From NCBI GenBank assembly GCA_004552615.1, contig SFNZ01000008.1:1-35626 (forward strand): 35,626 bases of DNA, written 5' to 3'. This document shows positions 15,948-23,815 of the stretch, piece by piece. How positions within the stretch are numbered: the stretch's first letter is position 1; the number at the start of each line of letters is the position of its first letter. The DNA is from Bacteroidales bacterium (GTDB taxonomy: Bacteria > Bacteroidota > Bacteroidia > Bacteroidales > UBA932). Position numbers and translations under genes: made by a program. A model generated the notes under the pieces. It was not told where the DNA came from, did not search any database, and saw only the letters and a program-made list of their open reading frames with translations.

Positions 15948-15955
15948 CAAACTTA
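15948..15955 (-). promoter_or_regulatory. folP -7 element
   Basis: TAAGTTTG on the minus strand, 15 bp before the chosen ATG. It argues against the longer reading frame starting at 15959. No good -33 element is visible. Confidence 0.45.
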
Positions 15956-15989
15956 CCAAACTGCGGGCTAAGAAGCGAGAAAAATTCGA

Positions 15990-15997
15990 TATATTTG
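15990..15997 (+). promoter_or_regulatory. tmk -7 element
   Basis: TATATTTG, an exact TAnnTTTG match, 21 bp before the tmk ATG. The -33 region is not recognisable. Confidence 0.45.
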
Positions 15998-16018
15998 TAA
16001 ACTACAAGGACAAAACTT

Positions 16019-16708
16019 ATGCTAATAGTAATAGAAGGGCTTGACGGCTCAGGCAAATCCACCCAGGTAAAAAGGCTCAGGACTTATCTCGAGTCTTTGG
16101 GCAAACCATTGAAATACATTCATTACCCGAGATATGACGCTCCTGTGTACGGAGATCTTATTGGCAAATTCCTGCGCGGAGGATTCGGATCAATCGAAAG
16201 TGTTCATCCCCAGCTCGTGGCACTGTTATACGCTGAAGACAGGCACGGGGCAGTCCCGGAGATGAAGCAGGTCCTCGATGACGGGGGCATTGTACTCCTC
16301 GACAGATATGTGTATTCGAACATCGCCTACCAATGTGCCAAAATCACTTCACGGGACGAGAGGGAGGAATTGCGCAAATGGATATTCGATACGGAATACG
16401 GGGCATTCGGTCTCCCGGTTCCGGACCTGAACATTTTCCTTGACGTGCCTATAGGATTCGTGGAGAAGAAACTGGAATCACCGAGGAAAGGCGGGGACAG
16501 GGATTATCTCGAAGGAAGGAGCGATATCCACGAGGCGGACATAGAATTCCAAAAGAGAGTACGGGAGGTTTACAGGGAACAATGCGCCATGGACGATTCG
16601 TTCCTTCGCATCGACTGCAGCGACGAAAACGGGGGCATGCTCCCGCCTGACAGGATTTTCACTGCAATTCTTGAAGCCGTGGATACGGCAATGACTATGA
16701 GAAAGTGA
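16019..16708 (+). CDS. tmk: thymidylate kinase
   Basis: 229 residues with P-loop EGLDGSGKST (6-15), the LLDRYVYSNIAYQ segment carrying the DR(Y/F) nucleotide-binding motif, and the PDLNIFLDVP strand before the lid. It phosphorylates dTMP to dTDP for DNA synthesis. It begins a short plus-strand operon with the DoxX-like gene (7-bp gap) and the DJ-1 gene. It is slightly longer than the E. coli enzyme through its C-terminal tail. Confidence 0.93.
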   Translation: MLIVIEGLDGSGKSTQVKRLRTYLESLGKPLKYIHYPRYDAPVYGDLIGKFLRGGFGSIESVHPQLVALLYAEDRHGAVPEMKQVLDDGGIVLLDRYVYSNIAYQCAKITSRDEREELRKWIFDTEYGAFGLPVPDLNIFLDVPIGFVEKKLESPRKGGDRDYLEGRSDIHEADIEFQKRVREVYREQCAMDDSFLRIDCSDENGGMLPPDRIFTAILEAVDTAMTMRK

Positions 16709-16715
16709 CAAGGAT

Positions 16716-17936
16716 ATGTTCAAGGACGTTACAAAGAGGCTGTGCGCCAAGATAATCGGATTCGTATTTTTCATAGCGGGGACATTAAAGCTGATGGACC
16801 CGGCGGGTTCAGCCCTGATAGTCAGGGAATATCTCAATTTCTTCCACGTCGGTTTCCTGTCAGGAACTGCCGGAGTCATCGGTGAAGTTTTCGCCCTTCT
16901 GGAGACCCTTTGCGGTGTCTGCCTCGTCACCGGGGTATTCAGGAAGGTTGCGGCATGGACAGTGTCAATCCTGCTCGGAGGGTTCACCCTGCTGACTTTG
17001 GTACTGTGGATTGCCAATCCCGAAATGGACTGCGGTTGTTTTGGAGAGGCGATTCATCTGACTCATTTCCAGTCATTTGCCAAGAACATGGTCCTGTGCA
17101 TCCTGGCAGTCATCGCATTCTGGCCGTTCAAGGATTTCGGCAGCCCGTCAAGAAAGAAATATGTCACGGCAGCTGTCATAGGAGCTTCCTCGATAGGATT
17201 TGCCATATATTCCCTGATTTCTATTCCGATGCTGGAGCTGACTCCTTTCAGCCTGTCCTCGAGGCTCTCCGCTGCAGCCGGACTGCCGGAGACCACTACC
17301 GACGAATATATCTCGACATTCATATACGAGAAGAACGGAAAGCAGGGAGTGTTCACACTCAACAAGTTGCCGGATTCCACCTGGACTTTCGTGGAAACGA
17401 GGACAGTGAAGAAGGAAGACAATATCAGGGAGACGGATTTCCCGGAGCTGTCTTTTACCGACCGGGAAGGAGAATACCGGGATACGCTCGCCGCGGCGGG
17501 GAACGTGATTGTATTTTCCGTGACGAGGCCTGACAGGATCAGGGAGCGCCGATGGAGAAGCGTTGCTGAAGCAGCCGGGAAAGCTTCTGAAGCCGGATTT
17601 GATGTGCTTGTGCTCATGTCCGGCAGCTTTGACGGAATGGAGGCGGCGATGAGGAAAAATCTCCCGGCTGAAGTAGCCGGGGCACTTTTAGAGCAATGCT
17701 ATATGGCTGATTACCGTACTCTTATATCCCTGAACAGGTCCAACGGAGGTGCCGTCTATTTCAATGACGGGAATATCATCCAGAAATGGGCCGCCACCTC
17801 ATTGCCTGACGGAAAGGAGCTGAACGGGATTATCCGGCGAAACAGCACTGAGGTCATGCTCAAGGCCGACAGCCGGGGCCGTCTGGCTTTCCAGACCTAC
17901 ATGCTCTATACTTTGTCATTATTGTTGTTAATATAG
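16716..17936 (+). CDS. DoxX/MauE-like membrane protein with extracytoplasmic domain
   Basis: 406 residues. The first 160 or so hold four or five helices with the DoxX-type start GFVFFIAGTLKLMDPAGSA and a MDCGCFGEAI motif (Cys106, Cys108) between helices 3 and 4, as in MauE and Bacteroidota DoxX proteins. A fifth helix (about 154-176) leads into a C-terminal domain of some 200 residues with no recognisable catalytic motif, then a final hydrophobic tail (YMLYTLSLLLLI). The CxC pair suggests a role in quinone-linked thiol redox, by analogy with MauE/DsbB-like proteins. The context (tmk, DJ-1) gives no clear partner. Function is inferred only. Confidence 0.75.
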   Translation: MFKDVTKRLCAKIIGFVFFIAGTLKLMDPAGSALIVREYLNFFHVGFLSGTAGVIGEVFALLETLCGVCLVTGVFRKVAAWTVSILLGGFTLLTLVLWIANPEMDCGCFGEAIHLTHFQSFAKNMVLCILAVIAFWPFKDFGSPSRKKYVTAAVIGASSIGFAIYSLISIPMLELTPFSLSSRLSAAAGLPETTTDEYISTFIYEKNGKQGVFTLNKLPDSTWTFVETRTVKKEDNIRETDFPELSFTDREGEYRDTLAAAGNVIVFSVTRPDRIRERRWRSVAEAAGKASEAGFDVLVLMSGSFDGMEAAMRKNLPAEVAGALLEQCYMADYRTLISLNRSNGGAVYFNDGNIIQKWAATSLPDGKELNGIIRRNSTEVMLKADSRGRLAFQTYMLYTLSLLLLI

Positions 17937-17942
17937 GTATTT

Positions 17943-18518
17943 ATGAAAGGCGTATACATTTTTCTTGCAAACGGGTTCGAAGAGACCGAAGCAATAGCAC
18001 CCCTCGACATTCTCCGTCGTGGCGGTGTGGATGTGAAGACAGTTTCCATCCATCGTGACAAATACGTGACCGGAGCCCACAAGGTGACAGTGGCAGCCGA
18101 CCTGACCTACGGTGAGTTCAAGGCCAATGTCGAACTGGACGGTACGGAAGCGGATGATGTTATGATCTTCCCAGGCGGAATGCCCGGAACGAAAAATCTC
18201 GCAGAAAACGCGGAAATCATCAATTTCATGAGGCTGCACTATGCGGAAGGAGGAAGCCTTGCGGCAATATGCGCAGCTCCGGGCCTCGTAATCTCACAGC
18301 TTCCAAGCCTGAAGGGGATACATTTCACCTGTTATGACGGATTCGAGGACGGGCCTGAAGCACGCGGAGGCATCTACGAAAAGGTGCCTGCAGTGGCAGA
18401 CGGCAACATCATCACCGGACGCGGCCCCGGATGCGCAGTGGATTTCGGCCTGGCAATCCTCGCACACCTCAAGGGAGAGGAGACTGCTGATGAGGTCCGC
18501 AAGTCAATGATGCTGTAA
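17943..18518 (+). CDS. DJ-1/PfpI family protein
   Basis: 191 residues of the class I glutamine amidotransferase-like fold. The nucleophile-elbow cysteine is Cys110 in AAICAAPG, and the conserved acid sits in GFEETEA (13-16), both DJ-1/ThiJ/YajL hallmarks. Members act as glyoxalase or deglycase-like enzymes or chaperones against carbonyl stress. Which applies here is unknown. It is 6 bp after the DoxX-like gene and probably co-transcribed. Its stop codon is 1 bp from the stop of convergent alr. Confidence 0.9.
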   Translation: MKGVYIFLANGFEETEAIAPLDILRRGGVDVKTVSIHRDKYVTGAHKVTVAADLTYGEFKANVELDGTEADDVMIFPGGMPGTKNLAENAEIINFMRLHYAEGGSLAAICAAPGLVISQLPSLKGIHFTCYDGFEDGPEARGGIYEKVPAVADGNIITGRGPGCAVDFGLAILAHLKGEETADEVRKSMML

Positions 18519-18519
18519 A

Positions 18520-19629
18520 TCAACGTATTATTTCCCTGTCTATACGGCGGGGAATTCTTGTCATTATCTCATAAGGAATAGTCCCTAGAATCGAAGCTAT
18601 CTCCGATACGGTCGGATCTTCCCCGAAAATCGTCACGGTATCGCCCACCTCGGCATCCACTCCGGTGATGTCGAGCATGCACATGTCCATGCAGATATTG
18701 CCGATGGTCGGGACCCTGTGTCCGTTCAGGGAGAACGTTGCCCGGCCGCATCCGAGATGACGGTCAATCCCGTCCGCATATCCGACCGGGATGGTGGCGA
18801 TTACAGTTCCCTCCGGGGCAATCTCACCGTGACGGCCATAGCCGATGGTTCCGTCTTCAGGCTTCAGATGCTTGATCTGCAATATCTTGCATTTCATTGA
18901 AGCCACCGGGGAAAGTTTCCTTCCAGGGATTGCACTGATCCCGTATATACCGATTCCGAGACGGACCATATCGTGCTGATATTGCGTAAACCTCTCGATT
19001 CCGGCCGAATTCAGGATATGGAGCATCGGCCTGTATCCTATGGAGTCGATGATTCCGGCAGCATTGTCCTCGAACATTCTTATCTGTCCGAGAGTGAAGT
19101 CGTCAGATGCTGGATCTTCGGCAGCTGCAAGGTGGGAATAAATGGACTTGACCCTGACATTTTTGCAGGTCGCGAGGAAATCTGTCAGTTCCCGGAGTTC
19201 CCCGGTCATGAAACCGAGCCTGTGCATTCCGGTGTCTAGCTTGATATGGACGGGGAAATCCTTGATTCCGCGGGCCTCAAGTATATCGGCAAAGGCCTTC
19301 AATGCATAGAGGTTGGGGATGCCCGGCTCGAGGCGGAAGTCTATGATTTCATTGAAATAATCCGTCCCTGCGGTCAGCACCAGGATTGGCAGGCTGATAC
19401 CCGAACGTCTCAGTTCCATTCCCTCTACAGGATATGCAACGGCAAGATAATCAGCGCCTTCCTTCTGCATCATCGATGCAAATTCCACGGCGCCGTGACC
19501 ATAGGCATTGGCTTTCACGAGCACGAGCAGCCTGGTGGACGGCTCGAGCAACGACCTGAAATATCTGTAATTTTCGCGGCATGCACCGAGCCGGAGCTCG
19601 AGCCGCGAGAAGTCATTTTCCTTCAACAT
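18520..19629 (-). CDS. alr: alanine racemase
   Basis: 369 residues of the fold III PLP enzymes, converting L- to D-alanine for peptidoglycan. Lys39 in VKANAYGHG forms the PLP Schiff base; the catalytic tyrosine is Tyr264 in TIGYGRHG, with Arg223 (MVRLGIGIYG) and Tyr284 (VGYADGIDR) also in place. It is a stand-alone racemase; many Bacteroidota fuse it to a MurF domain, which is absent here. A perfect -7 element (TATTTTTG) lies 26 bp upstream of the start. Confidence 0.95.
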   Translation of the reverse strand: MLKENDFSRLELRLGACRENYRYFRSLLEPSTRLLVLVKANAYGHGAVEFASMMQKEGADYLAVAYPVEGMELRRSGISLPILVLTAGTDYFNEIIDFRLEPGIPNLYALKAFADILEARGIKDFPVHIKLDTGMHRLGFMTGELRELTDFLATCKNVRVKSIYSHLAAAEDPASDDFTLGQIRMFEDNAAGIIDSIGYRPMLHILNSAGIERFTQYQHDMVRLGIGIYGISAIPGRKLSPVASMKCKILQIKHLKPEDGTIGYGRHGEIAPEGTVIATIPVGYADGIDRHLGCGRATFSLNGHRVPTIGNICMDMCMLDITGVDAEVGDTVTIFGEDPTVSEIASILGTIPYEIMTRIPRRIDREIIR

Positions 19630-19655
19630 ATCTTCACCCTTCCTGCAAGAGACTG

Positions 19656-19663
19656 CAAAAATA
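19656..19663 (-). promoter_or_regulatory. alr -7 element
   Basis: TATTTTTG on the minus strand, 26 bp before the alr ATG. No -33 match at the right spacing. Confidence 0.4.
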
Positions 19664-19706
19664 ACTAATTATTCCGACTGGCTGAAGTTTTTTCAATAAT
19701 AAGTGC

Positions 19707-19714
19707 TACATTTG
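19707..19714 (+). promoter_or_regulatory. -7 element of the YugP-like gene
   Basis: TACATTTG, an exact consensus match, 67 bp before the ATG at 19782. It is divergent from the alr element. Confidence 0.4.
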
Positions 19715-19781
19715 TTCTGGTCTGCTATTTGATAAAGAAGCGGCGGCAAAAGGAATATAAAAATTAAAATATACGTAGAAA

Positions 19782-20453
19782 ATGAATATCTGGATTATAA
19801 TGATTCTGGTGATGATCGCCAGCTTCCTCATCCAGCAGATGCTGATGAGCAGATTCAACAAATACTCGAAAATCCCTACAGGTTCAGGACTTACGGGAGA
19901 GCAGGTAGCGAGGAAAATGCTGGCCGACCACGGCATAAGGGATGTTCAGGTAACCTGCATAAAAGGCACTCTCACAGACCATTACAACCCTGCCACCAAA
20001 ACAGTCAACCTCAGCGAATCAGTATATTACAGCACCTCGGTAGCCGCAGCTGCCGTTGCCGCGCACGAATGCGGTCACGTGGTGCAGCATGCCATGGGAT
20101 ATGGTCCCCTGAGACTCAGGACGGCTCTCGTGCCGATAGTGAGCTTCGCCAATAATACAGTGCAGTGGATTCTGCTGCTCGGAGTATTGTTCATCAATGT
20201 CTTCCCGGGACTGCTCTGGCTCGGAATCGCCCTGTTTGCGATGACTACATTGTTCAGTGTAGTGACATTGCCGGTGGAAATCAATGCCAGCAGCCGGGCC
20301 GTGAACTGGCTCGAGACTGCAGGGATAACGAACTACGAGACCCGGCCGATGTCCATTGACGCCCTCAAGTGGGCTGCATACACTTACGTGATAGCTGCCA
20401 TCGGCTCGATCGCCACACTTCTCTATTATATCGGAATCGCACGCAGGGACTGA
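19782..20453 (+). CDS. YugP-type zinc metallopeptidase (membrane)
   Basis: 223 residues. An N-terminal helix (IWIIMILVMIASFLIQQML) is followed by a protease domain with HECGH at 95-99 in VAAHECGHVVQH, the signature of the neutral zinc metallopeptidase family (Zn_peptidase_2). Two more hydrophobic segments (VQWILLLGVLFINVFPGLLW and a C-terminal VIAAIGSIATLLYYIGIA) flank a second conserved region. The role is unknown; by position of the active site it would be membrane-bound. The stop overlaps the tadA start (TGATG), so the two are coupled. Confidence 0.9.
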   Translation: MNIWIIMILVMIASFLIQQMLMSRFNKYSKIPTGSGLTGEQVARKMLADHGIRDVQVTCIKGTLTDHYNPATKTVNLSESVYYSTSVAAAAVAAHECGHVVQHAMGYGPLRLRTALVPIVSFANNTVQWILLLGVLFINVFPGLLWLGIALFAMTTLFSVVTLPVEINASSRAVNWLETAGITNYETRPMSIDALKWAAYTYVIAAIGSIATLLYYIGIARRD

Positions 20454-20890
20454 TGGAGAGCATTGACGAAAGATTCATGCGCGAGGCCATCCGGGAGGCA
20501 CAGGCCGCAGCCGGCGAGGACGAGATCCCTATTGGGGCCGTAATCACGGCCGGTGGAAGAGTCATTGCCAAAGGCCACAACATGACCGAGAAACTGCATG
20601 ACCCGACAGCGCACGCTGAAATGATAGCAATCACTGCCGCCACCGGGGCAATGGGAGGCAAATACCTGAATGACTGCACTTTGTATGTCACGGTAGAGCC
20701 TTGCCCCATGTGTGCTGCCGCATGTGCATGGGCCCAGATTGGCAGGGTCGTCTACGGTGCCCCTGACCCGAAGCGTGGCTACTCCCTCTACTCCCCTTCC
20801 CTCCTCCATCCCAAGACAGAAACAGCCGCAGGCATCCTCGCGGACACCTGCGGCTCTATAGTTTCCGACTTCTTCAAGTCCAAAAGGTGA
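20453..20890 (+). CDS. tadA: tRNA-specific adenosine deaminase
   Basis: 145 residues of the cytidine/deoxycytidylate deaminase fold. Zinc and catalytic motifs are HAE (His54, Glu56) in PTAHAEM and PCPMC (Cys84, Cys87). It converts A34 to inosine in the anticodon of tRNA-Arg(ACG). The start overlaps the YugP gene stop in a TGATG arrangement. The stop is 2 bp from that of the convergent FAD-dependent gene. Confidence 0.92.
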   Translation: MESIDERFMREAIREAQAAAGEDEIPIGAVITAGGRVIAKGHNMTEKLHDPTAHAEMIAITAATGAMGGKYLNDCTLYVTVEPCPMCAAACAWAQIGRVVYGAPDPKRGYSLYSPSLLHPKTETAAGILADTCGSIVSDFFKSKR

Positions 20891-20892
20891 GA

Positions 20893-22551
20893 TTACTCTT
20901 CCGGATGCAGCAGGGCTGAGGCGGCTTTGGCGCAATTGATTCCGTCGATAGCGGAGGAGACGATTCCGCCTGAATAGCCGGCACCCTCTCCGCAAGGGAA
21001 CAGACCCGGTACCTGAGGGCATTGGAGAGAATCAGTATCGCGGACTATCCTCACTGGTGAGGAGGTCCTGGACTCGACTCCAAGAAGGAGTGCATCTTCC
21101 GTGTAATAACCGCGCATCTTATTGTTTACCAGAGGGAAAGCCTTCTGGAGACGGGATGCGACAAAGTCAGGGAGCAGCTCATGGAGAGGTGCTGATATCA
21201 CACCAGGACGGTATGAAGTCTCCGGCAGTGTCCCGGAAACCTGCTCCTCGCAGAAATCCACCATCCTCTGGGCAGGAGCGCAGAGAGCATTGACATTGCC
21301 GTCAGCATCAGGCATGGAGTTGGCCGCGGAATATTCGAACATCTTCTTCTCCACGTCCTCCTGGAATTTGAGCAGGGAGAATGCCCCGTACTTGCGGTAC
21401 TCCTCAGGCACATCGTCAGGCTCGATTGACACGACCACACCGGCATTGGCCCATCTGGAATTCCTGGCAGAATTGGACATTCCGTTCAGGACAGTTGCAC
21501 CGCTTTCAGTAGCGGAAGGAACGAGGATTCCTCCCGGACACATGCAGAAAGAGAACACTCCCCTGTCATCCACCTGCTCCACGAAAGAATATTCCGCTGC
21601 AGGCATGCCCGGTTCCCACTGCCCGCGATAACGTATACGGTTTATGAGGTCCTGCGGATGTTCCACGCGGACACCGAGGGCAAAACCTTTGGCCTGCAGG
21701 TCCCAACCCTTGCTGTCAAACAACTCGTAAATGTCCTTGGCTGAATGTCCGGTGGCAAGAATGACCGCCCTGGACTTGTAAGTAACTGTTTCTCCGGACT
21801 CCGTATCTGCCGCGGTCACGGTGATGATTCCGTCTTCTGAACGCTCCATGTCAATCACTTTCGTATTGAAATGATATTCTCCTCCATGCTCCAGGACACA
21901 TTCCCGGATATTCGAGACGAGACGTGGAAGTTTGTCAGTGCCGATATGCGGATGGGAGTCAATCAGTATGGACGGGTCAGCCCCGAACTTAACGAACTGA
22001 TGGAGGACCTCCCTGTTGTCACCGCGTTTTGAAGACCTCGTGAAAAGCTTGCCGTCGGAGAATGTGCCGGCGCCGCCTTCACCATAACAATAATTTGAAT
22101 CCGGATTCACAGCCCCGCTTCTGGACAGACGTGCGATGTCCGGCTTCCTGCCGCTCACATCCTTGCCCCTTTCGAGGACGACTGGCTTGAGGCCCAGTGT
22201 GAGAAGTTTCAGGGCCGCAAACATTCCTGCAGGACCGGAACCCACTACGATGACAGGTTCGGCATCTCCTACCTGCTGGTACTCAGGAAGTTTATATTCC
22301 TCATATTCTTCGTATTTCCTGTAAGCCTCGATTCTGTAGCGGACAGTGACATCTCCACGTGCATCTATGGAACGGTGCACGATATGGCAATGCGCATCGG
22401 CATTGACCATGGTCGGCTGATATGATTTGGTCGGGTCAATGACATTGATCACCGCATTGTGCCTCAGATGCAGCGCCTCCGCTGCCGCTGTACGTATGTC
22501 GTCCAGCCTCGGTTCTCTGCCCATGCGGCAGGAAACTTCAAATTCCACCAT
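20893..22551 (-). CDS. FAD-dependent dehydrogenase (COG2509-like)
   Basis: 552 residues. After an N-terminal domain of about 95 residues comes the dinucleotide-binding VIVVGSGPAGMFAALKL (GSGPAG at 104-109). A second FAD segment (AVILATGHSAKDIYELF) and a C-terminal LFPCGEGAGYSGGIVSSAID typical of the uncharacterised NAD(FAD)-dependent dehydrogenase family follow. Two cysteine-containing segments (FCMCPGG and PDSNYCYGEGGAGTFSDGKL) are typical of this family. Substrate and pathway are unknown. It lies downstream of tsaD on the same strand, 80 bp away. Confidence 0.85.
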   Translation of the reverse strand: MVEFEVSCRMGREPRLDDIRTAAAEALHLRHNAVINVIDPTKSYQPTMVNADAHCHIVHRSIDARGDVTVRYRIEAYRKYEEYEEYKLPEYQQVGDAEPVIVVGSGPAGMFAALKLLTLGLKPVVLERGKDVSGRKPDIARLSRSGAVNPDSNYCYGEGGAGTFSDGKLFTRSSKRGDNREVLHQFVKFGADPSILIDSHPHIGTDKLPRLVSNIRECVLEHGGEYHFNTKVIDMERSEDGIITVTAADTESGETVTYKSRAVILATGHSAKDIYELFDSKGWDLQAKGFALGVRVEHPQDLINRIRYRGQWEPGMPAAEYSFVEQVDDRGVFSFCMCPGGILVPSATESGATVLNGMSNSARNSRWANAGVVVSIEPDDVPEEYRKYGAFSLLKFQEDVEKKMFEYSAANSMPDADGNVNALCAPAQRMVDFCEEQVSGTLPETSYRPGVISAPLHELLPDFVASRLQKAFPLVNNKMRGYYTEDALLLGVESRTSSPVRIVRDTDSLQCPQVPGLFPCGEGAGYSGGIVSSAIDGINCAKAASALLHPEE

Positions 22552-22631
22552 ATATTATTTCATTTATTATGTTTCGCAAATTATTGCTTTCCAGAGGATT
22601 CATTGCTCAGTGCGGGCAAAAGGCCAAAGCG

Positions 22632-23660
22632 TCAGAAATCCGCCATTCTCGAGACAGGGGCGACGTCAAGAGGTGTGCGCTCTCCATGCAGATAATGGTA
22701 ATAGCCGGCTATGGCTATCATTGCAGCATTGTCTGTAGTGAACTTGAACTCAGGCAGATACGTATTCCAGCCCCTCTTCCGGCCCTCTTCAGTCACGCGC
22801 TCGCGGAGTCCGCTGTTTGCCGAAACTCCTCCCCCTATGGTGATTTCCCTGATTCCTGTCATCTTCACCGCCTTCACGAGCTTGTCCATCAGGATGTCTA
22901 TGAGAGCCTTCTGGAAACTGGCGCAGATGTCCTCCTTGTTCTTCTCCATGAAATCCGGATCCTTGGCCATCTCGTCCCTGACGAAATACAGGAGTGAGGT
23001 CTTGATGCCGCTGAAACTGTAATCAAGACCCGGGATATGAGGCTTGGCGAACTTGAACCTGTTCGGGTCACCGAGTTTGGCGAGCCTGTCAATTACGGGT
23101 CCTCCGGGATATCCCAGGCCCATCATCTTGGAACATTTGTCGAATGCCTCCCCTACGGCGTCGTCAATGGTCTGTCCGAGAATCTCGTAGTCCAGAGGGC
23201 TGTTCACCTTGACTATCTGGGAGTTGCCTCCTGAAACGAGAAGACAGAGATAAGGGAATTCCGGGTGACGGTTCTCCTGTCCGTACTGCTTGACGAAACC
23301 TGCCAGGATGTGTCCCTGGAGATGATTGACCATGACTATAGGGATGTCGAGGGATATGCTCAGGGCCTTGGCGAAAGAAGTCCCGACAAGAAGGGAGCCG
23401 AGCAGCCCCGGACCCCTCGTGAATGCAATGGCAGTCAGATCACCGGGAGCCACTCCGGCTTTCGCAAGAGCCTGGCTCACGACAGGTACGATATTCTGTT
23501 CATGCGCCCTCGAGGCAAGTTCCGGCACGACTCCGCCGAAATCCTTGTGAACCTGCTGGCTCGCTATCACATTGGACAACAGGTAGCCGTCCTTGATCAC
23601 TGCGGCCGAAGTATCGTCACATGACGACTCAATTCCGAGAATAATATCTGAATGCTCCAT
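22632..23660 (-). CDS. tsaD: tRNA N6-adenosine threonylcarbamoyltransferase
   Basis: 342 residues of the Kae1/TsaD ASKHA-fold family. Metal ligands His113 and His117 lie in NHLQGHI, near FTRGPGLLGSLLVG. LVSGGNSQI, DDAVGEAFDK and the C-terminal GGGVSANSGLR and TDNAAMIA are all family blocks. It transfers the threonylcarbamoyl group to A37 of ANN-decoding tRNAs with TsaB and TsaE, which are not in this window. It is divergent from tamB, with a perfect -7 element 36 bp upstream. Confidence 0.96.
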   Translation of the reverse strand: MEHSDIILGIESSCDDTSAAVIKDGYLLSNVIASQQVHKDFGGVVPELASRAHEQNIVPVVSQALAKAGVAPGDLTAIAFTRGPGLLGSLLVGTSFAKALSISLDIPIVMVNHLQGHILAGFVKQYGQENRHPEFPYLCLLVSGGNSQIVKVNSPLDYEILGQTIDDAVGEAFDKCSKMMGLGYPGGPVIDRLAKLGDPNRFKFAKPHIPGLDYSFSGIKTSLLYFVRDEMAKDPDFMEKNKEDICASFQKALIDILMDKLVKAVKMTGIREITIGGGVSANSGLRERVTEEGRKRGWNTYLPEFKFTTDNAAMIAIAGYYHYLHGERTPLDVAPVSRMADF

Positions 23661-23696
23661 ACATCAAAAAGCTGAGGTCCTTGCGGACATTTCCTG

Positions 23697-23727
23697 CAAA
23701 GATAATCATTTAGATGCTGTTTTGAAA
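23697..23727 (-). promoter_or_regulatory. tsaD promoter
   Basis: TATCTTTG on the minus strand (23704-23697), with TTTC 19 bp upstream as a one-mismatch -33 element. Confidence 0.5.
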
Positions 23728-23770
23728 CATAACTTGAGTGCAAAGTTGCAGTTCATTGTCAGATATTTAT

Positions 23771-23778
23771 TAACTTTG
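23771..23778 (+). promoter_or_regulatory. tamB -7 element and 5' hairpin
   Basis: TAACTTTG is an exact -7 match, with GTTG 22 bp upstream. The predicted transcript start is near 23784. It is followed at once by a CCGGA/TCCGG hairpin (23788-23802), 13 bp before the TTG start of tamB. Confidence 0.5.
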
Positions 23779-23815
23779 TAAGATATGCCGGAGGGCTTCC
23801 GGAAGATCATTTAAA

